Counted from the first letter of the stretch, positions 44,550 through 53,807 are shown. The stretch: DNA of 64,000 nt from Aliivibrio fischeri ATCC 7744 = JCM 18803 = DSM 507 (GCF_023983475.1 NZ_CP092712.1:620001-684000); one strand, 5' to 3'. Notes: a model not told the origin generated them from the letters alone. Translations and numbers: made by a program.

Positions 44550-45959
44550 ATGAAATTTGCACATGATTTTTTATTTGGCGCAGCAACCGCTTCTTATCAA
44601 GTGGAAGGCGCGTGGGATCAAGATGGTAAAGGTCCAACAAACTGGGATGAGTTTACCAAAATACCAGGAAAAACGTTTGAAGGAACTAACGGTGATGTCG
44701 CTGTTGATCATTACAATCGTTATAAAGAAGACATCGCTTTAATGGCGGAAATGGGATTAGAGTCATACCGTTTCTCAATTTCTTGGGCTCGTATTTTCCC
44801 AAATGGAACGGGGGAAATTAATCAAAAAGGCATCGATTTTTATAATAATCTGATCGATGAATGTTTGAAATATGGCATTGTTCCTTTTGTTACTCTATAT
44901 CACTGGGATCTGCCATTAGCACTAGAAAAAGAAGGTGCATGGTTAAATAAAGCAACGGGCGATGCGTATGTCGAGTTTGCTAAATTATGTTTCAACGAAT
45001 TCGGTGACCGTGTTAAGCATTTTATAACGTTTAATGAAACGGTTGTGTTCTGTGCTCTAGGATACATGGCAGGCGCACACCCACCAGGCATTCAAAATGA
45101 CCCGAAAAAATACTTCCAAGCAACACATAACGTATTTTACGCTCATGCTAAAGCGGTGATTGAATATAAAAAATTAAATCAATTTGGTGAGATTGGTTTG
45201 AGTCATGTATTTAGCCCTGCATTTGGGGTTGATGATTCTGAAGAGAGTCACTTTGCTGCAATGCATGCGAATCAATTTAGTATGAACTGGTTCTATGATC
45301 CTATTTTGCTTGGTAAATATCCAGAGTATGTAGTTAAGCAATTACAAGAAGAAGGTAACCTTCCTGATTGGACGGATGAAGAGCTACAAACTATTTTTGA
45401 AGCCGCACCTTTGAATGACTTTATGGGATTGAATTATTACCAGCCTCAGCGTGTAGAGAAAATTCAAGGGGATGTTGAAGCTCGTACGATTACACGAGAA
45501 AACTCAACGGGCTCACCTGGTAACCCTAGTTACGATAATGTGTACCGTACTGTGAAAATGGCAGATAAAAAGTACACGAAATGGGATTGGGAAATTTCAC
45601 CCGAAGGGTTTGTTGGCGGATTAGAAATGCTGAAAGAGCACTATGGTCAAATTAAACTCTACATCACGGAAAATGGTTTAGGTGATGAAGATCCTATCAT
45701 TGATGGTGAAGTGTGCGATATTCCACGTATTAATTTTATTAAAGAGCACTTAGGTGCGGTAAAAGAAGCGGTTCGTCGCGGTGTTCATATTAAAGGGTAT
45801 TACGCTTGGTCTGCCATTGACTTATTAAGTTGGTTAAATGGTTATAAAAAGCAATATGGTTTTATTTATGTTGATCATCAAAATGGATTGGCTCGTAAGA
45901 AAAAAGCATCATTCCATTGGTTTAAAGATGTCATTGCCACTCGTGGTGAAGATATTTAA
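44550..45959 (+). CDS. celG: 6-phospho-beta-glucosidase, GH1 family
   Basis: 469 residues, full-length GH1 barrel. The N-terminal signature FLFGAATASYQVEGAW, acid/base Glu163 in TFNET, and nucleophile Glu374 in LYITENGLG are all present. SAIDLLSWLNGYKKQYGFIY carries the Ser-Lys-Tyr phosphate-binding set that marks 6-phospho-glycosidases. It splits imported cellobiose 6-phosphate into glucose and glucose 6-phosphate. The V. fischeri CelG is known to have cryptic beta-galactosidase activity. Confidence 0.94.
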   Translation: MKFAHDFLFGAATASYQVEGAWDQDGKGPTNWDEFTKIPGKTFEGTNGDVAVDHYNRYKEDIALMAEMGLESYRFSISWARIFPNGTGEINQKGIDFYNNLIDECLKYGIVPFVTLYHWDLPLALEKEGAWLNKATGDAYVEFAKLCFNEFGDRVKHFITFNETVVFCALGYMAGAHPPGIQNDPKKYFQATHNVFYAHAKAVIEYKKLNQFGEIGLSHVFSPAFGVDDSEESHFAAMHANQFSMNWFYDPILLGKYPEYVVKQLQEEGNLPDWTDEELQTIFEAAPLNDFMGLNYYQPQRVEKIQGDVEARTITRENSTGSPGNPSYDNVYRTVKMADKKYTKWDWEISPEGFVGGLEMLKEHYGQIKLYITENGLGDEDPIIDGEVCDIPRINFIKEHLGAVKEAVRRGVHIKGYYAWSAIDLLSWLNGYKKQYGFIYVDHQNGLARKKKASFHWFKDVIATRGEDI

Positions 45960-45985
45960 CTGAAATAAAGGGAGAAGTTTGCATT

Positions 45986-46921
45986 ATGGCAACGTACATT
46001 TCGTTTGATATTGGTGGTACAGACATAAAGTTTGGCGTGTTAAATGAACAAGGAAAAGTTCTTGAGCAAGGGAAAGTGAAAACTGAAACTTGCGGAGAAA
46101 AAATCATTGCCACTCTTGTGGATATAAAAGAGCAGTGGTCAAAAAAGTATACGTTCGATGGTGCAGCTTTCTCTCTTCCTGGATTTGTAGATGTAAACAC
46201 AGGGTATTTAAAAACAGGTGGAGCAATTGATGATTTCTACGGTTTTCAATTTAAAGATGAATTAACTAAGAGATTATCGTTACCTGTTGAATTAGAGAAT
46301 GATGTTAACTGTGTAGCGCTTGCTGAAAAATGGCGCGGTAAAGCACAACATGTTGAGAATTTTATCTGTATTACGATAGGCACAGGAATTGGTGGTGCTA
46401 TCTATATTAATAATCAAATGGTTCGAGGTCATGGTTTTATGGCTGGCGAGTTTGGTTATATGTTTACAAAAAATGTATTTGATATTGAAGATAAAGCAAC
46501 AGCAAGTATGAGTTTTACTGCATCAGTCAGAGAAGGGCTAAGACGTCGATATTCAAAATTAAAAAATATTAATAGTATTGATAATATATCAGGAAAAGAT
46601 ATTTTTGAACTCGCATCAACAGGTGATGAAGTAGCAATAAAAGTAATAGATGACTTTTATAATAATATTGCTATCGGATTATATAACCTTACGTTTATTT
46701 TAAATCCAGAAAAAATAATTATTGGTGGAGCGATAAGTAGTCGAGAAGATTTGATTTTTAATATTGAAGAGAAGTTTAATCAGATTATTAAAAGCCAAAG
46801 TTCAATTAATGAATTTAATGTTAAAGAGTTAGTTTCCATTGAGAAAAGTACATTTAATAATGACAGTGGATTAATTGGAGCGGTATATCACTTTTTAACA
46901 ATGAAAAACAAATTTAAATAG
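45986..46921 (+). CDS. celK: ROK-family sugar kinase (glucokinase/beta-glucoside kinase type)
   Basis: 311 residues. ATP-binding ISFDIGGTDIKFGVL at the N-terminus, catalytic Asp in ELENDVNCVALAE, and TIGTGIGGAIYINNQ near residue 130. After GHGFMAGEFGYM the usual ROK zinc motif (CxCGxxGC) is missing, as in the BglK-like subgroup. It probably phosphorylates the glucose released by CelG; phosphorylation of the disaccharide itself is the alternative. GC falls in its second half relative to the neighbours. Confidence 0.88.
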   Translation: MATYISFDIGGTDIKFGVLNEQGKVLEQGKVKTETCGEKIIATLVDIKEQWSKKYTFDGAAFSLPGFVDVNTGYLKTGGAIDDFYGFQFKDELTKRLSLPVELENDVNCVALAEKWRGKAQHVENFICITIGTGIGGAIYINNQMVRGHGFMAGEFGYMFTKNVFDIEDKATASMSFTASVREGLRRRYSKLKNINSIDNISGKDIFELASTGDEVAIKVIDDFYNNIAIGLYNLTFILNPEKIIIGGAISSREDLIFNIEEKFNQIIKSQSSINEFNVKELVSIEKSTFNNDSGLIGAVYHFLTMKNKFK

Positions 46922-46932
46922 GAATAAATAAT

Positions 46933-47256
46933 ATGCTAGTCGGTGAAGAGTTAGAAACTACAGTAATGGAACTTATTATTAATGCAGGTGAATCTAAATC
47001 ATGTGCAATGGAAGCATTACGAGCAGCAAAATCTGGCGAGTGGGATAAAGTTGATGATCTTTTAAAGCAATCAGCTGAAGCTTCGAAAAGAGCGCATGAT
47101 GTGCAAACACAGCTTATTGGCATGGATGAGGGAGAAGGAAAAGTGCCAGTAAATTTAATTATGGTGCACGCCCAAGATCATATTATGACTTCTATGCTTG
47201 CAAAAGAGATGATTCAAGAGCTAATTGAGATTCATCGCGCGTTGCAGAATAAATAA
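46933..47256 (+). CDS. celA: cellobiose PTS EIIA component
   Basis: 107 residues, all-helical lactose/cellobiose EIIA family. The phosphorylated His79 is in LIMVHAQDHIMTSM; EDALRA-like helix ALRAAKSGEWDKVDDLL earlier. It receives phosphate from HPr and passes it to CelB; works as a trimer in homologues. Eleven bases after celK, same operon. Confidence 0.93.
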   Translation: MLVGEELETTVMELIINAGESKSCAMEALRAAKSGEWDKVDDLLKQSAEASKRAHDVQTQLIGMDEGEGKVPVNLIMVHAQDHIMTSMLAKEMIQELIEIHRALQNK

Positions 47257-47266
47257 TAAAGTGTAT

Positions 47267-47298
47267 TTAGCGTAATAACTTAGCTATTATTACGCTAA
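47267..47298 (+). terminator. hairpin between celA and celI
   Basis: Perfect 12-bp inverted repeat TTAGCGTAATAA / TTATTACGCTAA with an eight-base loop, followed only by TTTC. Probably a weak or partial terminator that lowers read-through into the repressor gene. Confidence 0.65.
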
Positions 47299-47325
47299 TT
47301 TCATCTACATATTTTTGAGGGCTCA

Positions 47326-48330
47326 ATGGCAACAATCAATGACGTATGTAAGCTTGCAGGTGTTTCTAAGGCGACCGTTTCTCGAGTAATGAATGGAAAA
47401 GGTCCAGTAAAAGAAGAAACAAAAAAACTGATTTTTGATGCAATGGAAACATTAGACTATAAACCGAGCCTTGTCGCTCAAGCATTGGCAACAAATAGTT
47501 CTAATAGTATTGGCCTTATTGTGTCGTTCTTTGACGGTTATTATTTTGGTATTTTACTCAAAGAAGCGACAAGAATTGCAGAAGAATCAGGAAAGCAATT
47601 AATCGTCACTGACGGTCATAATCAAGTTGAAACTGAAATCGAAGCCATTAATTCACTAGTGGCAAGAAAGTGTGATGCTATTTTAATTTATAGCCGTACG
47701 ATGACGGCTGATGATTATTGTGAAATTCAGAAAAAACTGCCAATCCCACTTGTGGTAATTAATCGAACCTTACCAGATGGGTTAGGGCACGCAGTTGCTT
47801 TTGATCAATATAATGCAAGTCAAATGGCTATTGAGCATCTTGTTGAATTAGGGCATAAAAACATTGCAATTATCACCCTTAATATGACATCAAGTACTGG
47901 CCAAATTCGTTTGAAAGGAGCGAAAGAAACGCTTGAAAAACATGGTATTACTTATGATGATAACTTAACTATAATAAAGAATGGTAAGTTAGAAGATGGG
48001 TATCAAGCATGTAAGGAATTGCTGAAGCGTTCACAAGATATTTCCGCTATTTTTTGTTTTAATGATCATTTAGCACTCGGTGCAATTAAAGCCTTAAAAG
48101 AGATGAATATTCGTGTTCCTGAAGATATTTCCATCGTTGGGATAGATAATGATGAGATCTCTGCATTTTTATCTCCAGCATTAACAACGATTAATATTCC
48201 TATTCAAAAAGTAACTCAGTTGGCAATGGATAAAGCATTAAGATTGATTTCTGATAAAGAAGTAAAAGCAACAACTGAAATATTAAAAGGTAATATAATT
48301 GTTCGTGAATCAACAAAGGATATTAATTAA
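47326..48330 (+). CDS. celI: LacI-family repressor of the cel operon
   Basis: 334 residues. The N-terminal helix-turn-helix and hinge (MATINDVCKLAGVSKATVSR) are followed by a periplasmic-binding-protein-like ligand domain. In V. fischeri CelI represses cel in the absence of cellobiose. The twin AACCGGTT operators before celC are its likely sites. It has GAGGG before the ATG and is separated from celA by a hairpin, so it may have partly independent expression. Confidence 0.92.
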   Translation: MATINDVCKLAGVSKATVSRVMNGKGPVKEETKKLIFDAMETLDYKPSLVAQALATNSSNSIGLIVSFFDGYYFGILLKEATRIAEESGKQLIVTDGHNQVETEIEAINSLVARKCDAILIYSRTMTADDYCEIQKKLPIPLVVINRTLPDGLGHAVAFDQYNASQMAIEHLVELGHKNIAIITLNMTSSTGQIRLKGAKETLEKHGITYDDNLTIIKNGKLEDGYQACKELLKRSQDISAIFCFNDHLALGAIKALKEMNIRVPEDISIVGIDNDEISAFLSPALTTINIPIQKVTQLAMDKALRLISDKEVKATTEILKGNIIVRESTKDIN

Positions 48331-48347
48331 ACTATTTTATTTTCAAT

Positions 48348-48373
48348 AAGCATCGATTAATTGGTGCTTTTTT
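48348..48373 (+). terminator. terminator of celI
   Basis: Stem AAGCATC / GGTGCTT (one G-U pair) followed by four more T. It closes the cel unit. Confidence 0.75.
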
Positions 48374-48589
48374 GTTTTTATTGAATGGATATCTATTAAA
48401 AAGCTAAAAATAAAACATATATAAATATAAAACGTGCGTGATCAGGTTAATATTTAAAAATTATGATTGTTGAATATTAATAATATAACAGTAAATAATT
48501 TAATTAGTTCATGAATGAGTCGTAAATATAATTCGATAATGTTCATGATGATTTTAAATTGCTGTTTTAATATTTATTAAGGAATTATA

Positions 48590-49867
48590 ATGAAATTATT
48601 ACCTGTTGCTCTGGCTGTTACTGCGACCCTTTCTTCATTTTCTACTTTTGCTGAAACAGATCCATTAGATAATATTCAATTAGATGATCAACAACCTTTA
48701 GTTATTTCTCCTGAAACCAAAATCCCTGATGGGATCGTTTTTTCTGGTTATGCTCGTTATGGATTTCATTTTTCTGATGATACACAAAAATACGTCTCAG
48801 CTGATGGCCAATTAATTGGTAATGCTACTGGTCGTTTAGGTAATGAAGGCAATGGCGGTGAGTTTCAGTTTGCAAAAGGATTTGTTTCTGATAATGGCAC
48901 CATTTGGGATGTAGTTGTCATGCTAGAGCATTGGGGGGATGAGGTTGGCTTGAAGAAATTCTATGCGGGGGCGACGAATGTCTTTGAATCTCAACCTAAT
49001 GCTTATATTTGGGCTGGTCGAGATTTCCATAACCGACCACAGACAGGATTAAACGATTACTTCTGGATGATGAATGATTCTCAAGGTGCTGGTATTAAAA
49101 ACCTTGAGTTTGGTAACGTGAAATTCGATATGGCTGCAGTTGCACAAGTTGTTGATGGTGGTGGTACTGGTGACAGTGGTAATTACGCAATTACATCTAA
49201 ATTACATGGAATTAATTTAACGGACGCCTTAGATCTTTCTTTCTATGCGAACTATGGTTTTTCCTCTAAAAATACTGAGACTGACAAGGACACGCAAACT
49301 TGTACGGGAACCGGTGCAGATAAGCAGTGTTATGTCGATGATATTGACTCGTACCAATTGGCGCTTGAGTTAAATCATAGTGTTGGAATGCTGAGTAATA
49401 AGTTTGTGACTCGCTATGGTAATAACGTTGATAACAATATTTTTAATAAGACAGAAGATTTATCAACGTTGTTGATGCAGCTAGAAGGTAAGTTAGTGAT
49501 GAGTAATCAAACTAATATTGAATATTTAGTTGGTTATCAATCATTAGAAGATAAAAATGCGAGTCAAGATGACCGAGCTAACTACAGTGCCATTGTGCGT
49601 CCCACTTATGCATGGAATAACATTCACTCTACATGGCTAGAAGCGGGTTATTCAGTGGTTGATTTTGATAATCAAAGCGGACAAAACGATGCTTGGAAAG
49701 TCACCTTATCTCAAAATATTAGCTTTGATATGGATTCAGGTGCAAGACCAATGTTGAGATTTTACGCAACCGTTGGTGACTCAAATACAGAAGTGGATTT
49801 AACTCGTGGAGAAACGGGTAAACAAGATACTTTTGCTGTTGGTGCTATGTGGGAAGCATGGTGGTAA
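48590..49867 (+). CDS. LamB-like carbohydrate porin
   Basis: 425 residues. Signal peptide MKLLPVALAVTATLSSFSTFA, then an extended beta-rich outer-membrane domain beginning GIVFSGYARYGFHFSD and ending in aromatic Trp-Trp-type residues (AVGAMWEAWW). YIWAGRDFHNRPQTGLNDYF and FWMMNDSQGAGIKNLEFG resemble conserved maltoporin (LamB/BglH) segments. Its position next to the cel genes suggests beta-glucoside uptake across the outer membrane. No AACCGGTT operator is found in its 259-base upstream region, so regulation may differ from cel. Confidence 0.8.
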   Translation: MKLLPVALAVTATLSSFSTFAETDPLDNIQLDDQQPLVISPETKIPDGIVFSGYARYGFHFSDDTQKYVSADGQLIGNATGRLGNEGNGGEFQFAKGFVSDNGTIWDVVVMLEHWGDEVGLKKFYAGATNVFESQPNAYIWAGRDFHNRPQTGLNDYFWMMNDSQGAGIKNLEFGNVKFDMAAVAQVVDGGGTGDSGNYAITSKLHGINLTDALDLSFYANYGFSSKNTETDKDTQTCTGTGADKQCYVDDIDSYQLALELNHSVGMLSNKFVTRYGNNVDNNIFNKTEDLSTLLMQLEGKLVMSNQTNIEYLVGYQSLEDKNASQDDRANYSAIVRPTYAWNNIHSTWLEAGYSVVDFDNQSGQNDAWKVTLSQNISFDMDSGARPMLRFYATVGDSNTEVDLTRGETGKQDTFAVGAMWEAWW

Positions 49868-49895
49868 CCAAAAGGATATAAAATAAGGGGGGAAT

Positions 49896-49931
49896 TGGGC
49901 TAGCAGCAATACTATGTGCTAGCCCAGTTTT
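49896..49931 (+). terminator. terminator of the porin gene
   Basis: Perfect 10-bp stem TGGGCTAGCA / TGCTAGCCCA followed by GTTTT. Confidence 0.85.
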
Positions 49932-49933
49932 CA

Positions 49934-50242
49934 TTAGTATTCTTCAGCCATGCGATACGGAGGTAAATTAAACTTTGCTGCTTTAAAGCCTATCATGATC
50001 AATTTACCTGTGTAGTGGTCATCTCCCACGGAAGAAAACTCGAATTCATAAATAGTATGTAGGCGCTTTTTACCGTCAGGTAATTGAATACCGTAAGAAC
50101 CTCTTGCGACACTAAGTAGCTGTAATTCCATTTTTTTACAATAATGTTGAATAGCTTGGTGAGCATATTCCGATTGTCTTCTTTGTTGCCAAAAAAGAAA
50201 GCAGAATAGGGTTAGTGCTAATATCGCAAGTAGATTATCCAT
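49934..50242 (-). CDS. DUF3301-family protein
   Basis: 102 residues. One N-terminal membrane helix (LLAILALTLFCFLFW) then a short domain with KKMELQLLSVARGSYG, characteristic of DUF3301 in Vibrio and relatives. Function unknown. Three bases downstream of the DUF3549 gene; the two are co-transcribed. Confidence 0.78.
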   Translation of the reverse strand: MDNLLAILALTLFCFLFWQQRRQSEYAHQAIQHYCKKMELQLLSVARGSYGIQLPDGKKRLHTIYEFEFSSVGDDHYTGKLIMIGFKAAKFNLPPYRMAEEY

Positions 50243-50245
50243 ATC

Positions 50246-51283
50246 TTAACTCTTGGTGGTTTGCTGCAATTTTAATAAAGCGTTAGCCAGTTTAGGATCT
50301 GCTTCTCCATGAAGGATCTGAAGCATGCACATACGAAGTTTCGGTTGCATTACTAAATCAGCAAACAACTGATTAAATAGCTGTTGATCACCCGTTTGAG
50401 CCAATCGTAATAAGAAAAGATTAGCAACAGACAGATCCTCTAATCCACTCCAGCAACGACCAGCAATAGCGACAAGAACTTCAGGGTGGCTTAGACGCTC
50501 ACTCGATAAAATTAAAGTCAGTGCTTTAATTAAAGTATTCTTATCTGTCCCAGAAAGTGCACGAATATGTGCAGATAATAGAAACAGATCAGATTCTTTG
50601 TCGTTGCATAGCTCTTGGATTGTTTCTAATTGCTTTTGTGCTAATTTTTCAGGCAAATTGATGTGTTCTAAGCAGCCTAATGTGGCGTATAAAACCGTTG
50701 TCGGTAAATGAGACAGCGATTTGCGAAGTGCAGTACTGTTGTTGTCTTTATCTAGATTTGCACATACATCTGCTAACCCTTGCATTCCCACAAATTGCCA
50801 GTTATCCCAACCGTTTATACCCGAAAGATAAGTTTTCGCATGATCATAGTATTGACTCATAGGCTGTGCTAATTCCGCACGCAAGAAACTATGAAACATT
50901 GCCATCTTGTCATCTTTAGGCTTAAAGGTATAAGGGTTATTTGACAACTTTTGTTGTTGCTCTTCGCTTAAATCGCCGCTTAATGACACCCCAATCGCTT
51001 CGATAACGTACTTAATAAAATTACCTATATCAGCTTGTTGCAGTAGACTTCGTTCATCTAAAGGCAGTTTTAAAAACCAAATCCAAGGTTGTTTTGTATC
51101 ATTCCAATAAGCGATAGCTAAATGAGCATGACGTTGTAATGGGTAAGGATAAGGTTGCTGTCCAGCTTCAATAGATTCAAATTGTTTATTTGAGATAGGT
51201 TGAACACGGCGACCTAAGTCATAAATCGTGTATTCACAATCTGATTGCTGTATCAGTTGGGTAAGCGTATAAATCTGATCCAT
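50246..51283 (-). CDS. DUF3549-family protein
   Basis: 345 residues from the ATG at 51283, where the family pattern begins (MDQIYTLTQLIQQSDCEY, TIYDLGRRVQPIS); an upstream ATG would overlap the divergent yqcC promoter region. No membrane helices or catalytic motif recognised; the C-terminal two thirds look like alpha-helical repeats. In Vibrio it neighbours DUF3301, yqcC and truC, as here. Function unknown. Confidence 0.78.
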   Translation of the reverse strand: MDQIYTLTQLIQQSDCEYTIYDLGRRVQPISNKQFESIEAGQQPYPYPLQRHAHLAIAYWNDTKQPWIWFLKLPLDERSLLQQADIGNFIKYVIEAIGVSLSGDLSEEQQQKLSNNPYTFKPKDDKMAMFHSFLRAELAQPMSQYYDHAKTYLSGINGWDNWQFVGMQGLADVCANLDKDNNSTALRKSLSHLPTTVLYATLGCLEHINLPEKLAQKQLETIQELCNDKESDLFLLSAHIRALSGTDKNTLIKALTLILSSERLSHPEVLVAIAGRCWSGLEDLSVANLFLLRLAQTGDQQLFNQLFADLVMQPKLRMCMLQILHGEADPKLANALLKLQQTTKS

Positions 51284-51385
51284 GATATGTCTTATTTTAT
51301 GGGTAATGTCGTGATTATACCCAAGCCTTGATAAGATGGTATCCTTTGTCATCAAAAGTATCAGAGAGTGCGAGTTTTATCGGAT

Positions 51386-51700
51386 ATGACGACATCGTTA
51401 GAATTATCAACATTATTAGAGCAGTTAGCTCAGCAATTAGAACATCATGGGCACTGGCAACGTATGTCACCATCGATAGCCGATTTATCAAGTACAGAGC
51501 CGTTTGCCATTGATACTCTATCTGCATCTGAGTGGTTGCAGTGGATTTTTATCCCTAAGATGAATTATCTAATTGAGAATAATAAACCGACGCCAAAAGG
51601 GTTCTCAATTGCTCCCTATATTGAAGAAGCATTAAAGGATATTGAAGGGTATAACGAGATTGTACGCTTATGTCATGCCATTGATGTATTAGGTAAATGA
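51386..51700 (+). CDS. yqcC: YqcC-family protein
   Basis: 104 residues from the ATG at 51386. The helical family pattern LLEQLAQQLEHHGHW and the core LSASEWLQWIFIPKMNYLIE identify YqcC (DUF446). Function is unknown. Immediately before truC, the same order as in E. coli. Confidence 0.87.
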   Translation: MTTSLELSTLLEQLAQQLEHHGHWQRMSPSIADLSSTEPFAIDTLSASEWLQWIFIPKMNYLIENNKPTPKGFSIAPYIEEALKDIEGYNEIVRLCHAIDVLGK

Positions 51701-51701
51701 A

Positions 51702-52481
51702 GTGAATACAGAAGAAATTACAGCTGTGAATGATGAGTTATTAGAAGAACAAGTTGAGCCAATAGAGCTTGAGATTGTTTATCGTGATGAACATTTAATT
51801 GCGATTAATAAACCTGCAGGAATGTTAGTACACCGCTCATGGCTTGATAAGCACGAAACGGTATTTGCGATGCAAACGTTACGTGATCAAATTGGTCAGC
51901 ATGTGTTTCCATTACATCGTTTAGACAGACCAACATCAGGAATCTTATTCTTTGCTTTATCAAGCGAGATTGCTGCACAAGTATCTCCACTTTTCGCAAG
52001 CAGAGAAATAAAGAAAACCTATCATGCGATTGTTCGTGGATGGATTGAAGAGGCGGACACGCTTGATTATCCATTAAAAAAAGAACTCGATAAAATTGCA
52101 GATAAAAAGGCATCACAAGAAGTCGAAGCTAAAGAAGCGATCACAGAGTACAAACCGTTAGCTAAAGTGGAGTTACCTTATTCAACTGGTAAGTTTCCAA
52201 CCACGCGATATTGTTTGATGGAGTTAAAACCACATACAGGTAGAAAGCATCAACTTCGTCGTCATATGGCACATTTACGTCACCCAATTGTTGGTGATAC
52301 AAGCCACGGCGATGGAAAGCATAATCGTTTATTTAAAGAAAAATTGGATAGCCACCGTTTGTTACTTCACGCATCTGAATTGAATTTTACTCATCCAATA
52401 ACGGGGGAGGATATCGTGATTAAAGCGGATTTTGATGATACGTGGAAAAAACTATTTACTGAGTTTGGTTGGAATTTTTGA
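51702..52481 (+). CDS. truC: tRNA pseudouridine(65) synthase TruC
   Basis: 259 residues, GTG start one base after yqcC. RluA-family fold: catalytic Asp in PLHRLDRPTSGILFF, then IVRGWIEEADTLDYPLKKEL and GRKHQLRRHMAHLRHPIVGD. It converts U65 of tRNA-Ile and tRNA-Asp to pseudouridine. It has about 20 extra residues at the N-terminus relative to E. coli TruC. A strong terminator follows, then the IS3 element. Confidence 0.93.
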   Translation: MNTEEITAVNDELLEEQVEPIELEIVYRDEHLIAINKPAGMLVHRSWLDKHETVFAMQTLRDQIGQHVFPLHRLDRPTSGILFFALSSEIAAQVSPLFASREIKKTYHAIVRGWIEEADTLDYPLKKELDKIADKKASQEVEAKEAITEYKPLAKVELPYSTGKFPTTRYCLMELKPHTGRKHQLRRHMAHLRHPIVGDTSHGDGKHNRLFKEKLDSHRLLLHASELNFTHPITGEDIVIKADFDDTWKKLFTEFGWNF

Positions 52482-52491
52482 TTTTTATAAT

Positions 52492-52529
52492 AAAAAAGGG
52501 AAGACAGATAACCTGTCTTCCCTTTTTTT
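52492..52529. terminator. terminator of truC
   Basis: Perfect stem AAAAGGGAAGACAG / CTGTCTTCCCTTTT with a five-base loop and T-run. The IS3 element begins eight bases later. Confidence 0.92.
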
Positions 52530-52577
52530 AAATCAATGTCTCGTCCTGAAATGTGTTTACACATTTAGGACTTTTAT

Positions 52578-52977
52578 ATGACAAATCAAGAAAAAAACAA
52601 AGAATAAGCGAACTCAACGCGATTATTCATTAGGCTTTAAATTGCAGCTTGTTGCCGCTATAGAAAAAGGCGATATGACCTATAAGCAAGCTCAAAACAT
52701 TTATGGCATTCAAGGTCGATCTACCGTACTTACTTGGTTAAGAAAACACGGTAAGATGGACTGGTCTCAATCACCTAAGATTATTATGCCTAAATCCCCG
52801 AAAGCGAAAGAATCGCCTGCACAAAAAATTAAACGTTTAGAGCGAGAGCTTGATGATGAAAGAATGCGTAATTTATTACTTAATGAAGTAGTGAATATCA
52901 TGGACGCAGAACATGGTGCAGGCCTTAGAAAAAAGTATATTGCCAAGGAGCAAGAAGTCTTCAAAAGCAGAAAATGA
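52578..52977 (+). pseudogene. IS3-family OrfA, frameshifted near the start
   Basis: The N-terminal helix-turn-helix subunit of the transposase. From the ATG at 52578 the frame reads MTNQEKNKE then stops. The main frame (about 120 residues, MTYKQAQNIYGIQGRSTVLT and a Leu-zipper-like tail KIKRLERELDDERMRNLLL) has no good ATG; its upstream part, KTKNKRTQRDYSLGFKLQLV, would join the ATG perfectly if the A7 run at 52591-52597 had eight A. So one A has been lost, unless slippage on the A-run restores the frame. Confidence 0.85.
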
Positions 52978-53807
52978 TCAGCTTAGAGCGAGCTAGTCAG
53001 CTACTTGGCATTACAAGACAATGTATATACCAACAAGAACGTAGAGCTCTGAAACGTGCCGTTGAACTTTCACCGGTTAAAAATATGGTGCAAGAAATTC
53101 GTCGATATATGCCTCGTATTGGAGGTAAAAAATTATATTTTTTACTTAAGCCCAAATTCATCACTCATGGCATAAAGTTAGGCAGAGATAACTTTTTTTC
53201 CTATTTAAGAAATGAGTGCTTATTAGTAAAACCTAAACGAAGTTATACAAAAACTACCTATAGTAAGCATTGGATGAAAAAACATCCTAATTTACTTAAA
53301 GAAGTAACACCTCAAGCATCTGAAGAGGTTTTTGTTAGTGATATCACTTACGTTCAATCACAAAAAGGTATTCATTATTTATCTTTAGTAACAGATGCTT
53401 ATAGTCGAAAGATAATGGGATATGAATTAAGTGATGAAATGAAAGCTACTGATGTAGTCAAAGCTCTTGATATGGCGATAGATAGCCGTCAATATCAAAG
53501 GAGTACGATTCATCATTCAGACCGAGGATTACAGTATTGTTCAAAGGTTTATCAGGAAAAATTGAATAAAAATGATATTAAGCCATCAATGACGGATGGT
53601 TATGATTGCTATCAAAATGCATTAGCAGAGCGAATAAATGGGATACTTAAACAAGAGTTTCTTTTGTATGACTGTAAAGATTTAGAGGAGTTAAGGCATT
53701 TAGTTGAAGAATCTATTTTTATTTATAATGAAATGCGGCCACATTTAAGCTTGGGAATGAGTACACCAAATCAAGTACACAAAAAAGCCAAGTGCGTACG
53801 CACTTAG
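52974..53807 (+). CDS. IS3-family OrfB transposase
   Basis: 277 residues with an integrase (rve) DDE core: Asp in VFVSDITYVQSQKG, Asp in IHHSDRGLQYCS and Glu in NALAERINGILKQEF. The N-terminal part is an HTH (ERASQLLGITRQCIYQQERR). Normally it is made as an OrfAB fusion by frameshifting. Frame is intact. Confidence 0.93.
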   Translation: MISLERASQLLGITRQCIYQQERRALKRAVELSPVKNMVQEIRRYMPRIGGKKLYFLLKPKFITHGIKLGRDNFFSYLRNECLLVKPKRSYTKTTYSKHWMKKHPNLLKEVTPQASEEVFVSDITYVQSQKGIHYLSLVTDAYSRKIMGYELSDEMKATDVVKALDMAIDSRQYQRSTIHHSDRGLQYCSKVYQEKLNKNDIKPSMTDGYDCYQNALAERINGILKQEFLLYDCKDLEELRHLVEESIFIYNEMRPHLSLGMSTPNQVHKKAKCVRT

